Program-made: the position numbers and the translations under genes | Notes under the pieces: model-generated | The model's database searches: none | Seen by the model: the letters and a program-made list of their open reading frames with translations, nothing else | What the model was told of the DNA's origin: nothing | Shown here: one piece after another, positions 12,901 through 27,900 of the stretch | Numbering within the stretch: the stretch's first letter is position 1 | How the letters are laid out: every line of letters starts with the position of its first letter | NCBI GenBank assembly: GCA_032622095.1 | Contig: CP136069.1 | Span: forward strand, 8,324,036-8,388,035 | Direction of reading: 5' to 3' | DNA length: 64,000 nt | From: Siphonodentalium dalli | Lineage: Eukaryota > Mollusca > Scaphopoda > Gadilida > Siphonodentaliidae

Positions 12901-15900
12901 ATATATTTCAGGCATTACTGTATATTTAATTTGTAAGTTGTTGTATTTTGAGACCAAAGCTTTAATATTTTCCAATGTTCAGTCAAAGGACAACTGAAAT
13001 CACTGCCGTCTCCAGCAAGCCATGGGGGGGCTCACACAACTGAAATCACTGCCGTCTCCAGCAAGCCATGGGGGGGGCTCACACAACTGAAATCACTGCC
13101 GTCTCCAGCAAGCCATGGGGGGGGCTCACACAACTGAAATCACTGCCGTCTCCAGCAAGCCATGGGGGGCTCACACAACTGAAAGCAAACCACTGCATGA
13201 TTTGTCCTCTGGATGAAGATTATTGAGTGTTATAATTAAAATCTCTTATTTTTTCCGCCCCGAGATCCAACCAGACTTGAATTCTATTATTCAAACCCCT
13301 TCTCTGAGGTCATGGATTTAACATAGTTAGTTTATTACAGCAGCTGGCCAGCTCGGGGGATTATGGTATTGTTTGGTGATTTACATTAACTAACACATGG
13401 TACCCTCACAATTGTTATATGAACCAACATTACTAATGTGGGAACATATGAGGATATTGACATGGGTTATAGTTCTGTGGGGGGGGGGGGGGGGTAGGGT
13501 AGGGGTAGGGGGTTTGTTTGGGTGATTTATATTAACTAACACATGGTACCCTCACAACATTACTAATGTGGGAACATATGAGGATATTGACACGGCCAAA
13601 TTTACATTAACCCTTTACCCAACAAAACGCCCAAATAAAGCTTCAACAGCCTAAAATATCTTCGGTCTGTCTCAATAACACCATACAAATATGGATATCA
13701 TTGGAACCGGTTCATTGACCACATTGTGATGGTTACAGTTATGCCCTGTGCCAATGCGTTCTCTTATATATGCGAGTCGACCATATATAAGAGAATGCAT
13801 TGGCCTAAAAAATTCTTTTTTTACCATTTTTTCTTACATTCTTTAACAATTTTATAATTTTTTCTTACATTTTTTAACAATTTTTATAATATTTTTCTAC
13901 ATTCTTTGACAATTTTATCATTTTTAATATGTGTTAAGCCAAACAGTTACGCATAATTCTGCTGTGGTTAAGGAGTCGATTATTTATGACAAATTACTGT
14001 TGTTTTGTGGACCACTTTGTGTGGAATGGCCCATTACTGTTAAACACTTTGATGTAACATTTTGTTAGATATCTTTTAACCCTTTACCCAACAGAACGGC
14101 CCTGTGCCAATGCATTCTCTTATATATGCGAGTCGACCATAGGTCGCCTCGCATATATAAGAGAATGCATTGGCTTAACACATATTAAAAATGATAAAAT
14201 TGTCAAAGAATGTGGAAAAATATTATAAAAATTGTTAAAAAATGTAAGAAAAAATTATAAAATTGTTAAAAAATGTAAGAAAAAATTATAAAATTGTTAA
14301 AGAATGTAAGAAAAAATGCATTCTCTTATATATGCGAGGCGACCTATGGTCGACTCGCATATATAAGAGAATGCATTGGCACAGGGCGTAACTGTAACCA
14401 TCACAATGTGGTCAATGAACCGGTTCCAATGATATCCATATTTGTATGGTGTTATTGAGACAGACCGAAGATATTTTAGGCTGTTGAAGCTTTATTTGGG
14501 CGTTTTTGGTCGGTTTGTTGGGTAAAGGGTTAATGAATCCAGCGCTTGATATTTACATCATTTTCATGCATCCTTCCTGTGATTACATAATATTTACAGG
14601 TTCTTCTTCATAATCTAAACACAGAATATCCATTTGTCATACTGCGAGCAATGCATCTCCCATGGTTTCCATCAAACTTTGTTGCACTCTTTCTATATAT
14701 TTATTCCCTCACTATCTTGGCTCTAAAGCTTGTTTTAACTCTTAAGATATGCCTCGCAATTTTTGAGTTGACTGGTTATGAGTAAATATATGGAGGTAAA
14801 ATAACTGGAACTGCAGTGAGGGATAGTTAACACTGTGGCTTTCCTGGTTAGTTGCTGGCCTCAAGATCATTTATGATCAAGCCTTGAAATAGGGTGTCTG
14901 TCATTTGCAGAATGGGGTCCCCAGAGGGTGAATTTAGTGATGCTACCCCGCATAGTGGACTAGCATCACCAAATTCACCCTCTGGGGACCTCATTCTGCT
15001 TACACCTCAGCAGAATGAGGTTCCCAGAGGGTTAATTTGGTGATGCTAGCCCGCTATGCGGGGTAGCATCACTAAATTCACCCTCTGGGGACCTCATTCT
15101 GCAAATGACAGACACCCTATTTCAAGGCTTGTTTATGATACTAGTACACAGGAAGTCCTGGAGTGAGACAAATGGTTTTCATCTCCTGAGCCAAGATTCT
15201 GCTCACCTGGTAAAGAGAAACTGAGAACTATGTCCCAAAAATCATTCAAAAGCGTTAACCCTTTGAGTGCCAGGGGCCGATCTTATCGGGCCGAATTTAC
15301 TGTCTGTAAAATTGCCCTAAAAAAATATTAAAAATGTTTTTTTTTTTAGATTTTTTTTTTGTGTTGAATTTTTTTTGGGTATGCTTAAGCATTCTGTAGC
15401 GAATTTAAAAACATACTGGATAAAACCTTAGGGCATGTTATAACTCAAAACTATCACCAAGTATTCATAGTAATAATTTTGATGCCCATGAAAAATGTAA
15501 GATTCCCTGGCACTAAACCTACAAAATAAGTCTGTTAAAGAATATAAGAAATAATCATTAAAATTGTAAAAAATTGTAAAAAATAATAACAAGTGATGAA
15601 AAAATGTTAGGCCAATGCATTTTCTTATATATGCGAGGCGACCTATGGTCGACTCACATTTATAAGAGAATGCATTGGCACAGGGTATATGGGTTGATAC
15701 AAAATTCGGACCTGGCACTCAAAGGATTAAAGGGGGACTGTACACTAAATCTGGCCATTTATGGGACCATTTCCTTTTATACTCAACAGAACAAATGAAT
15801 GAATATGAGCCATGGTTTAGGGCAAAATACACCCATGTGCTGAGCTATGAATGATGAAAACAACTTGGAAAAGCTCTCAGTGTAATGCCCTAAATAATTT

Positions 15901-18900
15901 CAGTGAGAGCTTTCCGATGAATGGCAACAAGCCATATTTCCAACTAAATCCTGAAAAGTTACCCATAATTCTGCTGTGGTTAAGGAGTCTATTATTTAGG
16001 ACAACTTACTGTTGTTTTGTGGACCACTTTGCGTGGAATGGCCCATTACTGTTAAACACTTTGAGGTAACGTCTTGTTTTGATATCGTTTATGAATTTTT
16101 GCACTAATCGATGGCTCATATTCATTCATTTGTTGCATTTTTTCTGTTGAGTATAAAAGGTGATGGTCCCATAAATAGTCGGATTTAGTGTACAGTCCCC
16201 CTTTAAAATGATGCAATGTATGTAATTGTAATACAAAACGCTCTTTATTTACCACATATGCTCATCAAAATCATATATCTTCTTTATGATATGTGGCTGT
16301 ACAAGCTTTAACCGACATTTTAAAAGAATGTAAGAAAAAAATTATAAAAATTGTTATAAAATGTAAGAAAACATTATTAAAAAATTATAAAAATTGTAAA
16401 TGAATGTAAGAAAAAATTATAAAAAATTATAAAAATTGTTAAAGAATGTAAGAAAAATTGATAATAAATGATAAGCTATTGTTTATTTTGCGAAAACCCT
16501 GTGCCAATGCATTCTCCCCAGAGAGTTAGCATCACCAAATTCACCCTCTGGGAACCTCATTCTGCTTAGACCTCATCTTCTCTTGGAGACATAGACTCAA
16601 ATTGAAGTTCCCAAATGGTGAATATTGGGATGTACACCCATTGGGACCTCGATTATGCACTGTGTTGTCTGCCAATTGGGGATATAGAGAATCGAAACTA
16701 AAAAACAAACTATAATAAAGAAACTTTCCAGAGAAGATGAGGCCTAAGCAGAATCAGGTTCCCAGAGGGTGAATTTAGTAATGCTAGCCCACTCTGCGGA
16801 ATAGGATCACTAAATTCACCCTCTGCGGACCACATTCTGAAAATGACAGGCACAATGGTGGGTTAGGAGATGTATTTTCGAGACCTTTTTAAAAAATTTA
16901 ATTCAATATCTCTATTTTGAGGACACTTCTTAAGGAAGGTTCCGATTTCCTTTCTATCTTTGACCTCAACATTTCCTTTGTTGTCGCATTTCATTTTACT
17001 TTCTTAATTCGTTCATTCACTACTCGACTTTCATCTCCGATTGCCGTGTAAGAAATAGAAAGTGAATAATTCATTCTTATATTAACATAACAATCCGTAT
17101 TGAACTCACGTCCTGAAAGTCGTATATCAGGAAGTATTAATTCAAATTTAAACCCTTGCAGTTGGTAGCATAATAGGAGACGGATTTTACTCGATACGAC
17201 TTATAAATTGCTTGTGGCTAGTTACCATACAGATGTACATGGTTATATTGTCATGATTGCGATCGCGTCGGAAGTGATCCAGATTATTAATGGGTGTCAC
17301 ACGGGGGAAATGCCCCTTAATCATGCGTCCAACTCCTCATTGTTACGTGACAGGTGACGGTGTATCAGCACGCAGTATTTTACGTTGATAAACACCACCT
17401 CGACAAATAAGAAATGGACACATTGTTCGGTATATTCTCATTCCCTTTGTCTGCATTTGATCTGCGTAGACATGTAGAGTATTAATATAAATGAGCCTTT
17501 TCATTTCTCTCAGTCGTAATATCCTCTTTTCTTTACGTCAACACTCGACGACAAAAGACTCAAAGCTCTAATATCCCTTCCTTTCTCTCATATTGTTTCT
17601 TGTGAGAGTAGCTAAAAGGTTCAACGTGGGAAAACTGGGGCGATTTCCAATCGCTTGAATTAATAGGTGCTATTTTCTTGTTGCTAAGATTTAATTTGAA
17701 TTGTGAGGATAATTACTTAATAGAAGCATGTAGCCCACCGAGATGCTCAAATACGATATAAATTGATGCGTGTGGCCACTAGGCATGAAATGATACAAGC
17801 AAAATGATGAATTGTGATGAAAAATACCATGGCTGTAATTATGGCGAACAACAACGTAAAGTTATCTCTGGGGTGTTTGGCTATTTTTTGCTGCTAATAA
17901 GTTTGATTATGGCTGTGTCAAAATCAATTCTCTGATTTGTTGTTGTAACTCTGATGACTAATGTAATGAATGATATTCAGTACTCTTTGTTGGGAACTGT
18001 AAGAGACATCAAGTGAGGCAAATTGCCATGTGCACGCATTCCTTCCTCATTAAATTGAGGGTTGGGTGTATCACTGTTGCATTGTTTCCTTCCTGAATCA
18101 GGTTCACTAATTGATTACTTTGATTAATTGAGATTTTTTCTCATGTGAAATAAATAAGTCAAATATTTTGTAGCACACTAATGCTCTAAATAATCGACTC
18201 CTTAACCACAGCATAATTATGGGTAACTTTTCAGGATTTAATCGGAAATATGGCTTGTTGCCATTCATCGGAAAGCTTCTCTGGAGGGGGTACCATGTTA
18301 TTATGACTGATAGAGGGTTCTGGAGGGGGTACCATGTGCTTTTATGACTGATAGATGGTTCTGGAGGGGGTACCGTGCTTTTATGACTGATAGAGGGTTC
18401 TGGAGGGGGTACCATGCTATTATGACTGATGGAGGGTTCTGGAGGGGGGGTACCATGCTATTATGACTGATAGAGGGTTCTGGAGGGGGGTACCATGCTA
18501 TTTCGACTAATAGAGGGTTCTGGAGGGGGTACCATGCTTTCATGACTGATAGAGGGTTCTGGAGGGGGTACCATGCTATTATGACTGATAGAACAGTTTG
18601 GTGAGAACTCTTATACAAACTGATCACCATGAATAAAATTGTTTGTTTTATTTTTGGTAGCATTTTCGGTTAAAAAGTTGTCAACTTATTCAATTGGTGT
18701 CTAACCGTGTCTTGATCTTCCAATCTGTCTGTATCTGTAGTTGTTACGTCCTAGTGACCAAGGCTGGCTTTTACAGGACGGGATCGAGTAGATCCATAAT
18801 TTTTCCAGGAAGTTTTTTTTTTGCCGAACCAGTGACTTCTTCGCCACGGTAGGGATCTTTAACGTGCGCACATTGTTGCACACGGAACAGCCATTAGCGT

Positions 18901-21900
18901 CGGCTCCCGATCCGACGGTGTGCCAAGTGTAGTGTCATCCCTGGTCATGACATTACGAGAGGAGTTAGTCCAGTACGCATTTTTTCAAATTTTTGTCTGA
19001 GACTCTTTGGCTTCTGGAATCTTTCTCAGATCATTGATCGTGACATCGACGATTGATTTGTGATGCCCATGGTACTGGGAATGCAGATGGCGACACAAAG
19101 TCCGACCGATATTTTGTCGGATTTGAATCCTCGACCGTGTCGAAGGTGTAGCTCAGAGGTCGGCCCACAAACCAACTGAGCTATCCGCTCCAATGAAACT
19201 AATCGAATCCTCTCTTCTATCCTTTCCAGGCAGTGAATCAACTGAAGCTGTGCAGCAAAGTCAGGTTTCTTCCAGCAAGCCGACGATTGTAGCGACAGAC
19301 AACCTTGGACCACTCATTCTCGAGGTACATGTATATCCTCAATACTACGGTATATTTACCCCTTTAATCAAGCCTTGAAATAGGGTGTCTGTCATTTGCA
19401 GAATGAGGTCCCCAGAGGGTGAATTTAGTGATGTTACCCCGCATAGCGGGCTAGCATCACCAAATTCACCCTCTGGGAACCTCATTCTGCTTACACCTCA
19501 GGTCCCCAGAGGGTGAATTTGGTGATGCTAGCCCGCTATGCGGGGTAGCATCACTAAATTCACCCTCTGGGGACCTCATTCTGCAAATGACAGACACCCT
19601 ATTTCAAGGCTTGCCTTTAATGACAGCCGACGTGCTGGCACAGCATTAAATATCATGTTCTAGTGCATTCTCTTATATAAATGAGAGTCTCCCATAGGGA
19701 GCCTCGCATATATATATGAGCATACACTGGCTTATAGAAGGTCAAGGTAAATATTGTTCAGCCAATGTTTTCTCTTATATATGCGAGGCTCCCTATGGGA
19801 GACTCTCATATATAAGAGAATGCATTGGCACAGGGTTTTCGCAAATATTCAGGAAGCTCAAGTCATGGAAGGGTTAACCGATGATTGTAGTGACAGACAT
19901 CTTTGGACTTTTATTTCTTGAGGTACAGTAATGCCCTAAGTAATCGACATCTTAACCAAAGCAGAATTATGGGTAACTTTTCTCGGCGAGAGCTTTCCGA
20001 TGAATGGCAACAAGCCATATTTCCGACTAAATCCTGAAAAGTTACCCATAATTCTGCTGTGGTTAAGAGGTCGATTAATTAGAGCATTACTGTATATCCT
20101 GAATATTTCAAATTAGGAGATAAACATACTTTGTTTCTTTGGATATTTGTGAATTCAAGACAGAAACAATCTGAAACCGCCGACTTGAATCCCAAATATC
20201 CAAGCCTGGATATAGTGTGTCTGACCCATAGAGAGCCCCACATAGACTGGAGCAGACGATGCTCTATAGTGCATGCCTCCATCTGGGGAGGCTCCCTGTG
20301 GGTTAACTCTTTCAGTGCCAGGGGCCGATCTCATCGGCCCTAATTATGCCCCCGATCTCCGATGGAGATTTGGGGGTATATAGTGGAGCCCTCCGTCCGT
20401 CCTTCTGTCTGTCCGTCCGTCCGTCGAGCCGTCCGTCCGTCCGTCCGTCCGTCCGTACGAACGTTTCAACTCATAACTTTGGTTTCGCTAACTCAGTTGA
20501 TCTTTGGTATGCTAATAGACCAGCCGGGGGGACAAGATTTCCCCATAACTGCGGTTTCGTCTGCCCATTTTTTCCAGAGTTACGCCCTTTTTGGACTTAG
20601 AAAATTCAGTTTTCTGTGGCATACGAACGTTTCAACTCATAACTTTGGTTTCGCTAATTCAATTCAGTTGATCTTTGGTATGCCAATAGACCAGCCGGGG
20701 GGACAAGATTTCCCCATAGCCGTGGTTTCGTCCACCCATTTTTTCCAGAGTTACGCCCCTTTTTGAACTTAGAAAATTCAGGTTTTCTGCTACTTTTTTT
20801 GGTTTCCAGATGATAACTTGATTTTGGATTGTTTATTTGCAAAACCCGTTTTTTTGTGTATTACCAATATCGCAGTACAGGTCAAGGTAAAATTTTGGTT
20901 CAATCGGATAATTTTTGTGTGAGTTATGACCCTTTTTCGACTTAAAAAATTCAGTTTTTTTTTTAGAAAATTCAGTTTTCCTTCTATTTTTGTGGCACCA
21001 GACCAAATTTGAAGCTAATATAGAACAACATGTGGCATTTTTATAGCGCTTAACCAGAAAGTTCCTCTGATTGTACAGTCGGGGGCGTTACCTCCGCCCA
21101 GCGGTGCACTTGTTTAAGGTACCGTATGTAGAGTGCCAGGGCCGATTAGATTTGTTTTTTTTTGGCGTTGAATTTTTTTTTTTGGGTATGCTTAAGCATG
21201 CTATAGCAAATTTAAAAACAAACTGGATAAGTCCTTAGGGGCATGTTATAACTCAAAACTATCACCAAGTATTCAGAGTAATAATTTTGATGCCCATGAA
21301 AAACGTAAGATTCCCTGGCACTAAACCTACAAAATAAGCCTGGCACTAAAAGAGTTAAACTTTAAACTTTATCAGTGAGGTTTGAGATGGATTTCTTACA
21401 TTACTGACCTAGCCTGGATATAGTGTGTCTGACATTTGCAGAATGAAGTCCCCAAAGGGTGAATGTAGTTGCACTATCATGCACAGTGGGCTAGCATCAC
21501 CAAATTCACCTTCCAAGGACCTTATTCTGCTTAGGCCGCATCTTTGAAGTATCTATTAAAACAAATTAAATATTGTTTTAGTTACTTTTTCTCTTCTGTT
21601 CAGTTTCTATATCCCCTAATTTGCAGAAGATAAAATGTATAATCGATGTTACTAATGGGTGAACATCACCAACTTCAACTGGGGAACTTCAATCTGATCC
21701 TTGGTCTCCCATTGCAGTTGAGGCCTAAGCAGAATGAGGTCCCCAGAGGGTGAATTTGGTATGCTAGCAGTGGTTAGCATTACTAAATTCACCCTCTGGG
21801 GACCTCATTCTGCCAATGTCAGACACTATTTGCAGACTTGGCACTTAGCAATGACACCCATTGAATATTCAGTAATGCTCTCGGGAGAGCTTTCCGATGA

Positions 21901-24900
21901 ATGGCAACAAGCCATATTTCCGACTAAATCCTGAAAAGTTACCCATAATTCTGCTGTGGTTAAGGAGTCGATTATTTAGAGCATTACTGTATATCCTGAG
22001 GACTGCCTCTTAGTCAGTTCCCTTATCGGTGAACGGAGAAGCAAATTGATTATCCCCCTTGCATTGTCATTAGGACCGACTGTGATAGACATGTACACCT
22101 AACTCTTGAAGTCTCAAACAAATGGATTGTATCATTAAAAATATCTATGCAGAATGAGGTCTCCAGGGGGTGAATTTAGAATGAGGTCTCCAGGGGGTGA
22201 ATTTAGAATGAGGTCTCCAGGGGGTGAATTTAGAATGAGGTCTCCAGGGGGTGAATTTAGAATGAGGTCTCCAGGGGGTGAATTTAGAATGAGGTCTCCA
22301 GGGGGTGAATTTAGAATGAGGTCTCCAGGGGGTGAATTTAGTGACCATATCCCGCACAATGGGCTAGCATCACCATATTCACCCTCTGGAACCTCATTCT
22401 ATTCGACCTCGACAGATATGGGAGACCTAGGATCAGATTGGAGTAGTCCAGTTGAAGTTGGTGATGTCCATCCATTAGTCACCTCGATTATACTACAGAA
22501 TAAAAGGAAAAAGTAACTAAAAACAATGTTAATTTGAGACTATACATGTAGATACAAAGGACCGATACTGTAATAGACTTGCACACCAATCTTCTGTCAG
22601 TTTAACAAATGGATTGTCTCATTCAAATATCTATGCTATAAAACCTAGATGCAGATGTGGATATCCAAATGTTAGATATCCATCCCCAGGGTTCCTAGTC
22701 CAAAACAGCTCACCCCCATCTCCCCCCCCCCCCCTGTGCAATGTTAGTTATCAAGTATGATGACTAAGCATAACTTTAAGATCTTTCGATTAACCCTTTA
22801 CCCAACAAACCGGCCAAAAACGCCCATATAACGCTTCAACAGCCTAAAATATCTTCGGTCTGTCTCAATAGAACCATACAAATGGATATCATTGGAACCG
22901 GTTCGTTGACCACATTGTGATGGTTACAGTTATGCCCTGTGCCAATGCATTCTCTTATATATGCGAGTCGACCATAGGTCGCCTCGCATATATAAGAGAA
23001 TGCATTGGCCTAAAAAAAATCTTTTTTTAACACTTTTTACCATTTTTAGCTCAACTTTACTTTGTAAAGTTTGAGCTATTGCCATGGCTTGGTATCCGTC
23101 GTCCGTGTGTGCGTGTATGCGTGTGTGTGTGCGTGATGCGTCAACAATTTCCTTTAGCACGGGCTACAGTTCGTACCTTTGGTCCGATTATTATGAAATT
23201 TGTCATGGATGTTGACATTGACATGTAGATGGGAACGAGTCATTTTGGGGTCATTCGGAAAAAAAACATGGCCGCCAGTGGCCATCTTGGATTTCAAAAT
23301 TCAATCCATTAGCACGGGCTACAGGCTGTACCGTTCGTTTTATTGTCATGAAATTTGTCATGGATGTTAATATTGACATGTAGATGGGAACGAGTAATTT
23401 TGGGGTAATTTGGCCAAAAAACATGGCCGCCGGCAGCCATCTTAGATTTTACTCTTTGCATGACTAAATCCTTTGACACGGGCTACAGGTCGTACCATTG
23501 GTCAGATCATCATAAAATTTGTCATGGATGTTAACAATGACATGTAGATGGGAACGAGTCTTTTTTGGGTCATTCGGGCAAAAAACATGGCCGCCAGCAG
23601 CCATCTTGGATTTTACTCTTTGCATGACTAAATCCTTTAGCACGGGCTACAGGTCGTACCTTTAGTCTGATCATCATGAAATTTGTAATGGCTGTTGAAA
23701 TTAGAATGTAGATGGGAACGAGTCGTTTTGGGGTCATTCGGACAAAAAACATGGCCACCAGCAGCCATCTTTGATTTCAAAATTTAATCCATTAGCACAG
23801 GCCACAGGTCGTACTGTTCGTCTGATCATCATTAAATTTGTCATGGATGTTAACAATGACATGTAGATGGGAACGAGTAATTTTGGGGTTATTCAGCCAA
23901 AAAACATGGCCGCCAGCAGCCATCTTGGATTTTACTCTTTGTATGACTAAATTCTTTAGCACAGGCTACAGGTCGGTACCTTTAGTCTGATCATCATAAA
24001 ATTTGTCATGGATGTTAACAATGACATGTAGATGGGAACGAGTCATTTTGGGGTCATTCGGCCGAAAAACATGGCCGCGTTCAGCCATCTTGGATTTTAC
24101 TCTTTGTATGACTAAATCATTTAGCACGGGCTACAGGTCGTACTTTTAGTCTGATCATCATAAAATTTGTCATGAATGTTAATAATGACATGTAGATGAG
24201 AACGAGTCATTTTGGGGTCATTCGGCCAAAAAACATGGCCACCAGAAGCCATCTTGGATTTTACTCTTTGTATGACTAAATCATTTAGCACGGGCTACAG
24301 GTCGTACTTTTAGTCTGATCATCATAAATTTTGTTATGGCTGTTGAAATTGTAATGTAGATGGGAACGAATCATTTTGGGGTGATTCGGATGAAAAACAT
24401 GGCCGCCAGTGGCCATCTTTGATTTCAAAATTCAATCCATTAGCACAGGCTACAGGTCGTACCTTTAGTCTGATCATCATGAAATTTGTCATGGATGATA
24501 ACAATGACATGTAGATGGGAACGAGTCATTTTGAGGTCATTCGGCCAAAAAACATGGCCGCCAGCAGCCATTTTGGATTTTACTCTTTGTATGACTAGAT
24601 CCTTTAGCACAGGCTACAGGTCGTACCTTTAGTCTGATCATCATAAAATTTGTCATGGATGTTAACAATGACATGTAGATGGGAACAAGTCATTTTGAGG
24701 TCATTCGGCCAAAAAACATGGCCGCCAGCAGCCATCTTGGATTTTACTCTTTGTATGACTAAATCATTTAGCACGGGCTACATGTCGTACTTTTAGTCTG
24801 ATCATCATAAAATTTGTCATGAATGTTAATAATGACATGTAGATGGGAACGGGTCATTTTGGGGTCATTCGGCCAAAAAATATGGCCACCAGAAGCCATC

Positions 24901-27900
24901 TTGGATTTTACTCTTTGTATGACTAAATCCTTTAGCACGGACTACAGGTCGTACCTTGAGTCTGATCATCATGAAATTTTTCGTGGCTGTTGAAATTGGA
25001 ATGTAGATGGGAACGAGTCATTTTGGGGTCATTTGGATGAAAAACATGGCCGCAAGTGGCCATCTTTGATTTCAAAATTTAATCCATTAGCACAGGCTCC
25101 AGGTCGTACTGTTCGTCTGATCATCATAAAATTTATCATGGATGTTAATATTGACATGTAGATGGGAACGATTAATTTTGGGGTCATTCGGCCAAAAAAC
25201 ATGGCCGCCAGCAGCCATCTTGGATTTTACTCTTTGTATGACTAAATTCTTTAGCACGGGCTACAGGTCGTACTTTTAGTCTGATCATCATAAAATTTGT
25301 CCTGGATGTTAACAATGACATGTGGATGGGTACGAGTCATTTTGGGGTCATTTGTCCAAAAAACATGGCCGCCAGCAGCCATCTTGGATTTTACTCTTTG
25401 TATGACTAAATTCTTTAGCATGGGCTACAGGTCGTACCTTTAGTCTGATCGTCATAAAATTTGTCATGGATGTTAACGATGACATGTGGATGGGATACAA
25501 TCATTTTGGGGTCATTCGGCCGAAGACATGGCCGTCAGCAGCCATCTTGGATTTTACTTTTCTCTTCATGTCTATAAACTAGTATTAGACATTCAACTTT
25601 CCACATTCCTAATCGCTCCATTGACTGTAATACATTAAATTATTCCCTTTCCAAGTTGAGCTACAGTGTCATTGACACTTTCATTTCTTATAATATTTTC
25701 TACATTCTTTGACAATTTGATCATTTTTAATATGTGTTAAGCCAATGCATTCTCTTATATATGCGAGGCGACCTATGGTCGACTCGCATATATAAGAGAA
25801 TGCATTGGCACAGGGCCGTTCTGTTGGGTAAAGGGTTAATGATTAATCAACACTAGTTTGTATACTGCTTTGACACGAGCTTGTCATCCTACCACTTAGT
25901 AATGACACCCCATTGAATATATATCCTAAGCACTGCATCTTTGTTTGTGAGTTCGCTTATGGGAGAAACAAATTGATCTGCTCCCTTGTTATAAAGACTG
26001 ATACTGTAATACATATATAGAACATTCTTTTGCAAGCCAGAGTCAAGCCTGCAAATACCGTGTCTGTCATTTGCAGAATGAGGTCCCCAGATGGTGAATT
26101 TAGTGATGCTATCCCGCATAGCTGGCTAGCATCACTAAATTCACCCTCTGGGGACCTCATTATGCTTAGGTCCTCAAATGCTATGGTAGACCTAGGATCA
26201 GATTGAAGTTCCCCAGTTGAAGTTGGTGATGTTCACCCATTGGGCGCCTCGATTATGGATTTTATCTTCTGCAAATTAGGGGATATAGAAACTTCCTAGA
26301 AGGGAAATGTAACTAAAAACAATGTTAATTTGATACCATAGATAATTGCCAGAAGATGAGGCCTAAGCAGAATGAGGTCTCCAGAGGGTGAATTTAGTGA
26401 TGCTAGCACGCTATGCGCGATAGCGTCACTAAATTCACCCTCTGGGGACCTCATTCTGCAAATGACAGACACGGTATTTGCAGAATGAGGCCCACAGGAT
26501 CAGTCCTTATAACAATGCAGAGAATCAATCTGCTTCTCAATTCATTTACATAATGAGGTTCCCAGAGGATGAATTTAGTGACGCTATCCCACATAGTGGG
26601 CTAGCATCACTAAATTTACCCTCTGGGGACCTCATTCTGCTTAGGGCTCATCTTCTACGGAAAGTTTCTTTATTATAAAATTTCTATAGAAACTTCTTCA
26701 CCTTGATTCTATTAAACTTCGCCTTGATTCTATTAAACTTCTTCGCCTTGATTCTATTAAACTTCTTCGCCTTGATTCTATTAAACTTCTTCACCTTGAT
26801 TCTATTAAACTTCTTCACCTTGATTCTATTAAACTTCTTCACCTTGATTCTATTAAACTTCTTCATCTTGATTCTATTAAACTTCTTCACCTTGATTCTA
26901 TTAAAGTTCTTCACCTTGATTCTATTAAACTTCTTCACCTTGATTCTATTAAACTTCTTCACCTTGATTCTATTAAACTTCTTCACCTTGATTCTATTAA
27001 ACTTCTTCATCTTGATTCTATTAAACTTCTTCACCTTGATTCTATTAAACTTCTTTACCTTGATTCTATTAAACTTCTTCACCTTGATTCTATTAAACTT
27101 CTTCATCTTGATTCTATTAAACTTCTTCACCTTGATTCTATTAAACTTCTTCACCTTGATTCTATTAAACTTCTTCACCTTGATTCTATTAAACTTCTTC
27201 ACCTTGATTCTATTAAACTTCTTCACCTTGATTCTATTAAACTTCTTCACCTTGATTCTATTAAACTTCTTCACCTTGATTCTATTAAACTTCTTCACCT
27301 TGATTCTATTAAACTTCTTCACCTTGATTCTATTAAACTTCTTCACCTTGATTCTATTAAACTTCTTCACCTTGATTCTATTAAACTTCTTCATCTTGAT
27401 TCTATTAAACTTCTTTACCTTGATTCTATTAAACTTCTTCACCTTGATTCTATTAAACTTCTTTACCTTGATTCTATTAAACTTCTTCACCTTGATTCTA
27501 TTAAACTTCTTCACCTTGATTCTATTAAACTTCTTCACCTTGATTCTATTAAACTTCTTCACCTTGATTCTATTTAACTTCTTCACCTTGATTCTATTAA
27601 ACTTCTTTACCTTGATTCTATTAAACTTCTTCACCTTGATTCTATTAAACTTCTTCACCTTGATTCTATTTAACTTCTTCACCTTGATTCTATTAAACTT
27701 CTTTACCTTGATTCTATTAAACTTCTTCACCTTGATTCTATTAAACTTCTTCACCTTGATTCTATTTAACTTCTTCACCTTGATTCTATTAAACTTCTTC
27801 GCCTTGATTCTATTAAACTTCTTCACCTTGATTCTATTAAACTTCTTCGCCTTGATTCTATTAAACTTCTTCACCTCGATTCTATTAAACTTCACCTCGA

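Noticed and set aside
20346-20766. Overlapping 84- and 134-codon frames near 20.4 kb
   Set aside because: They come from the gtccgtcc tract and a duplicated segment of an inserted element; low complexity and no domain.
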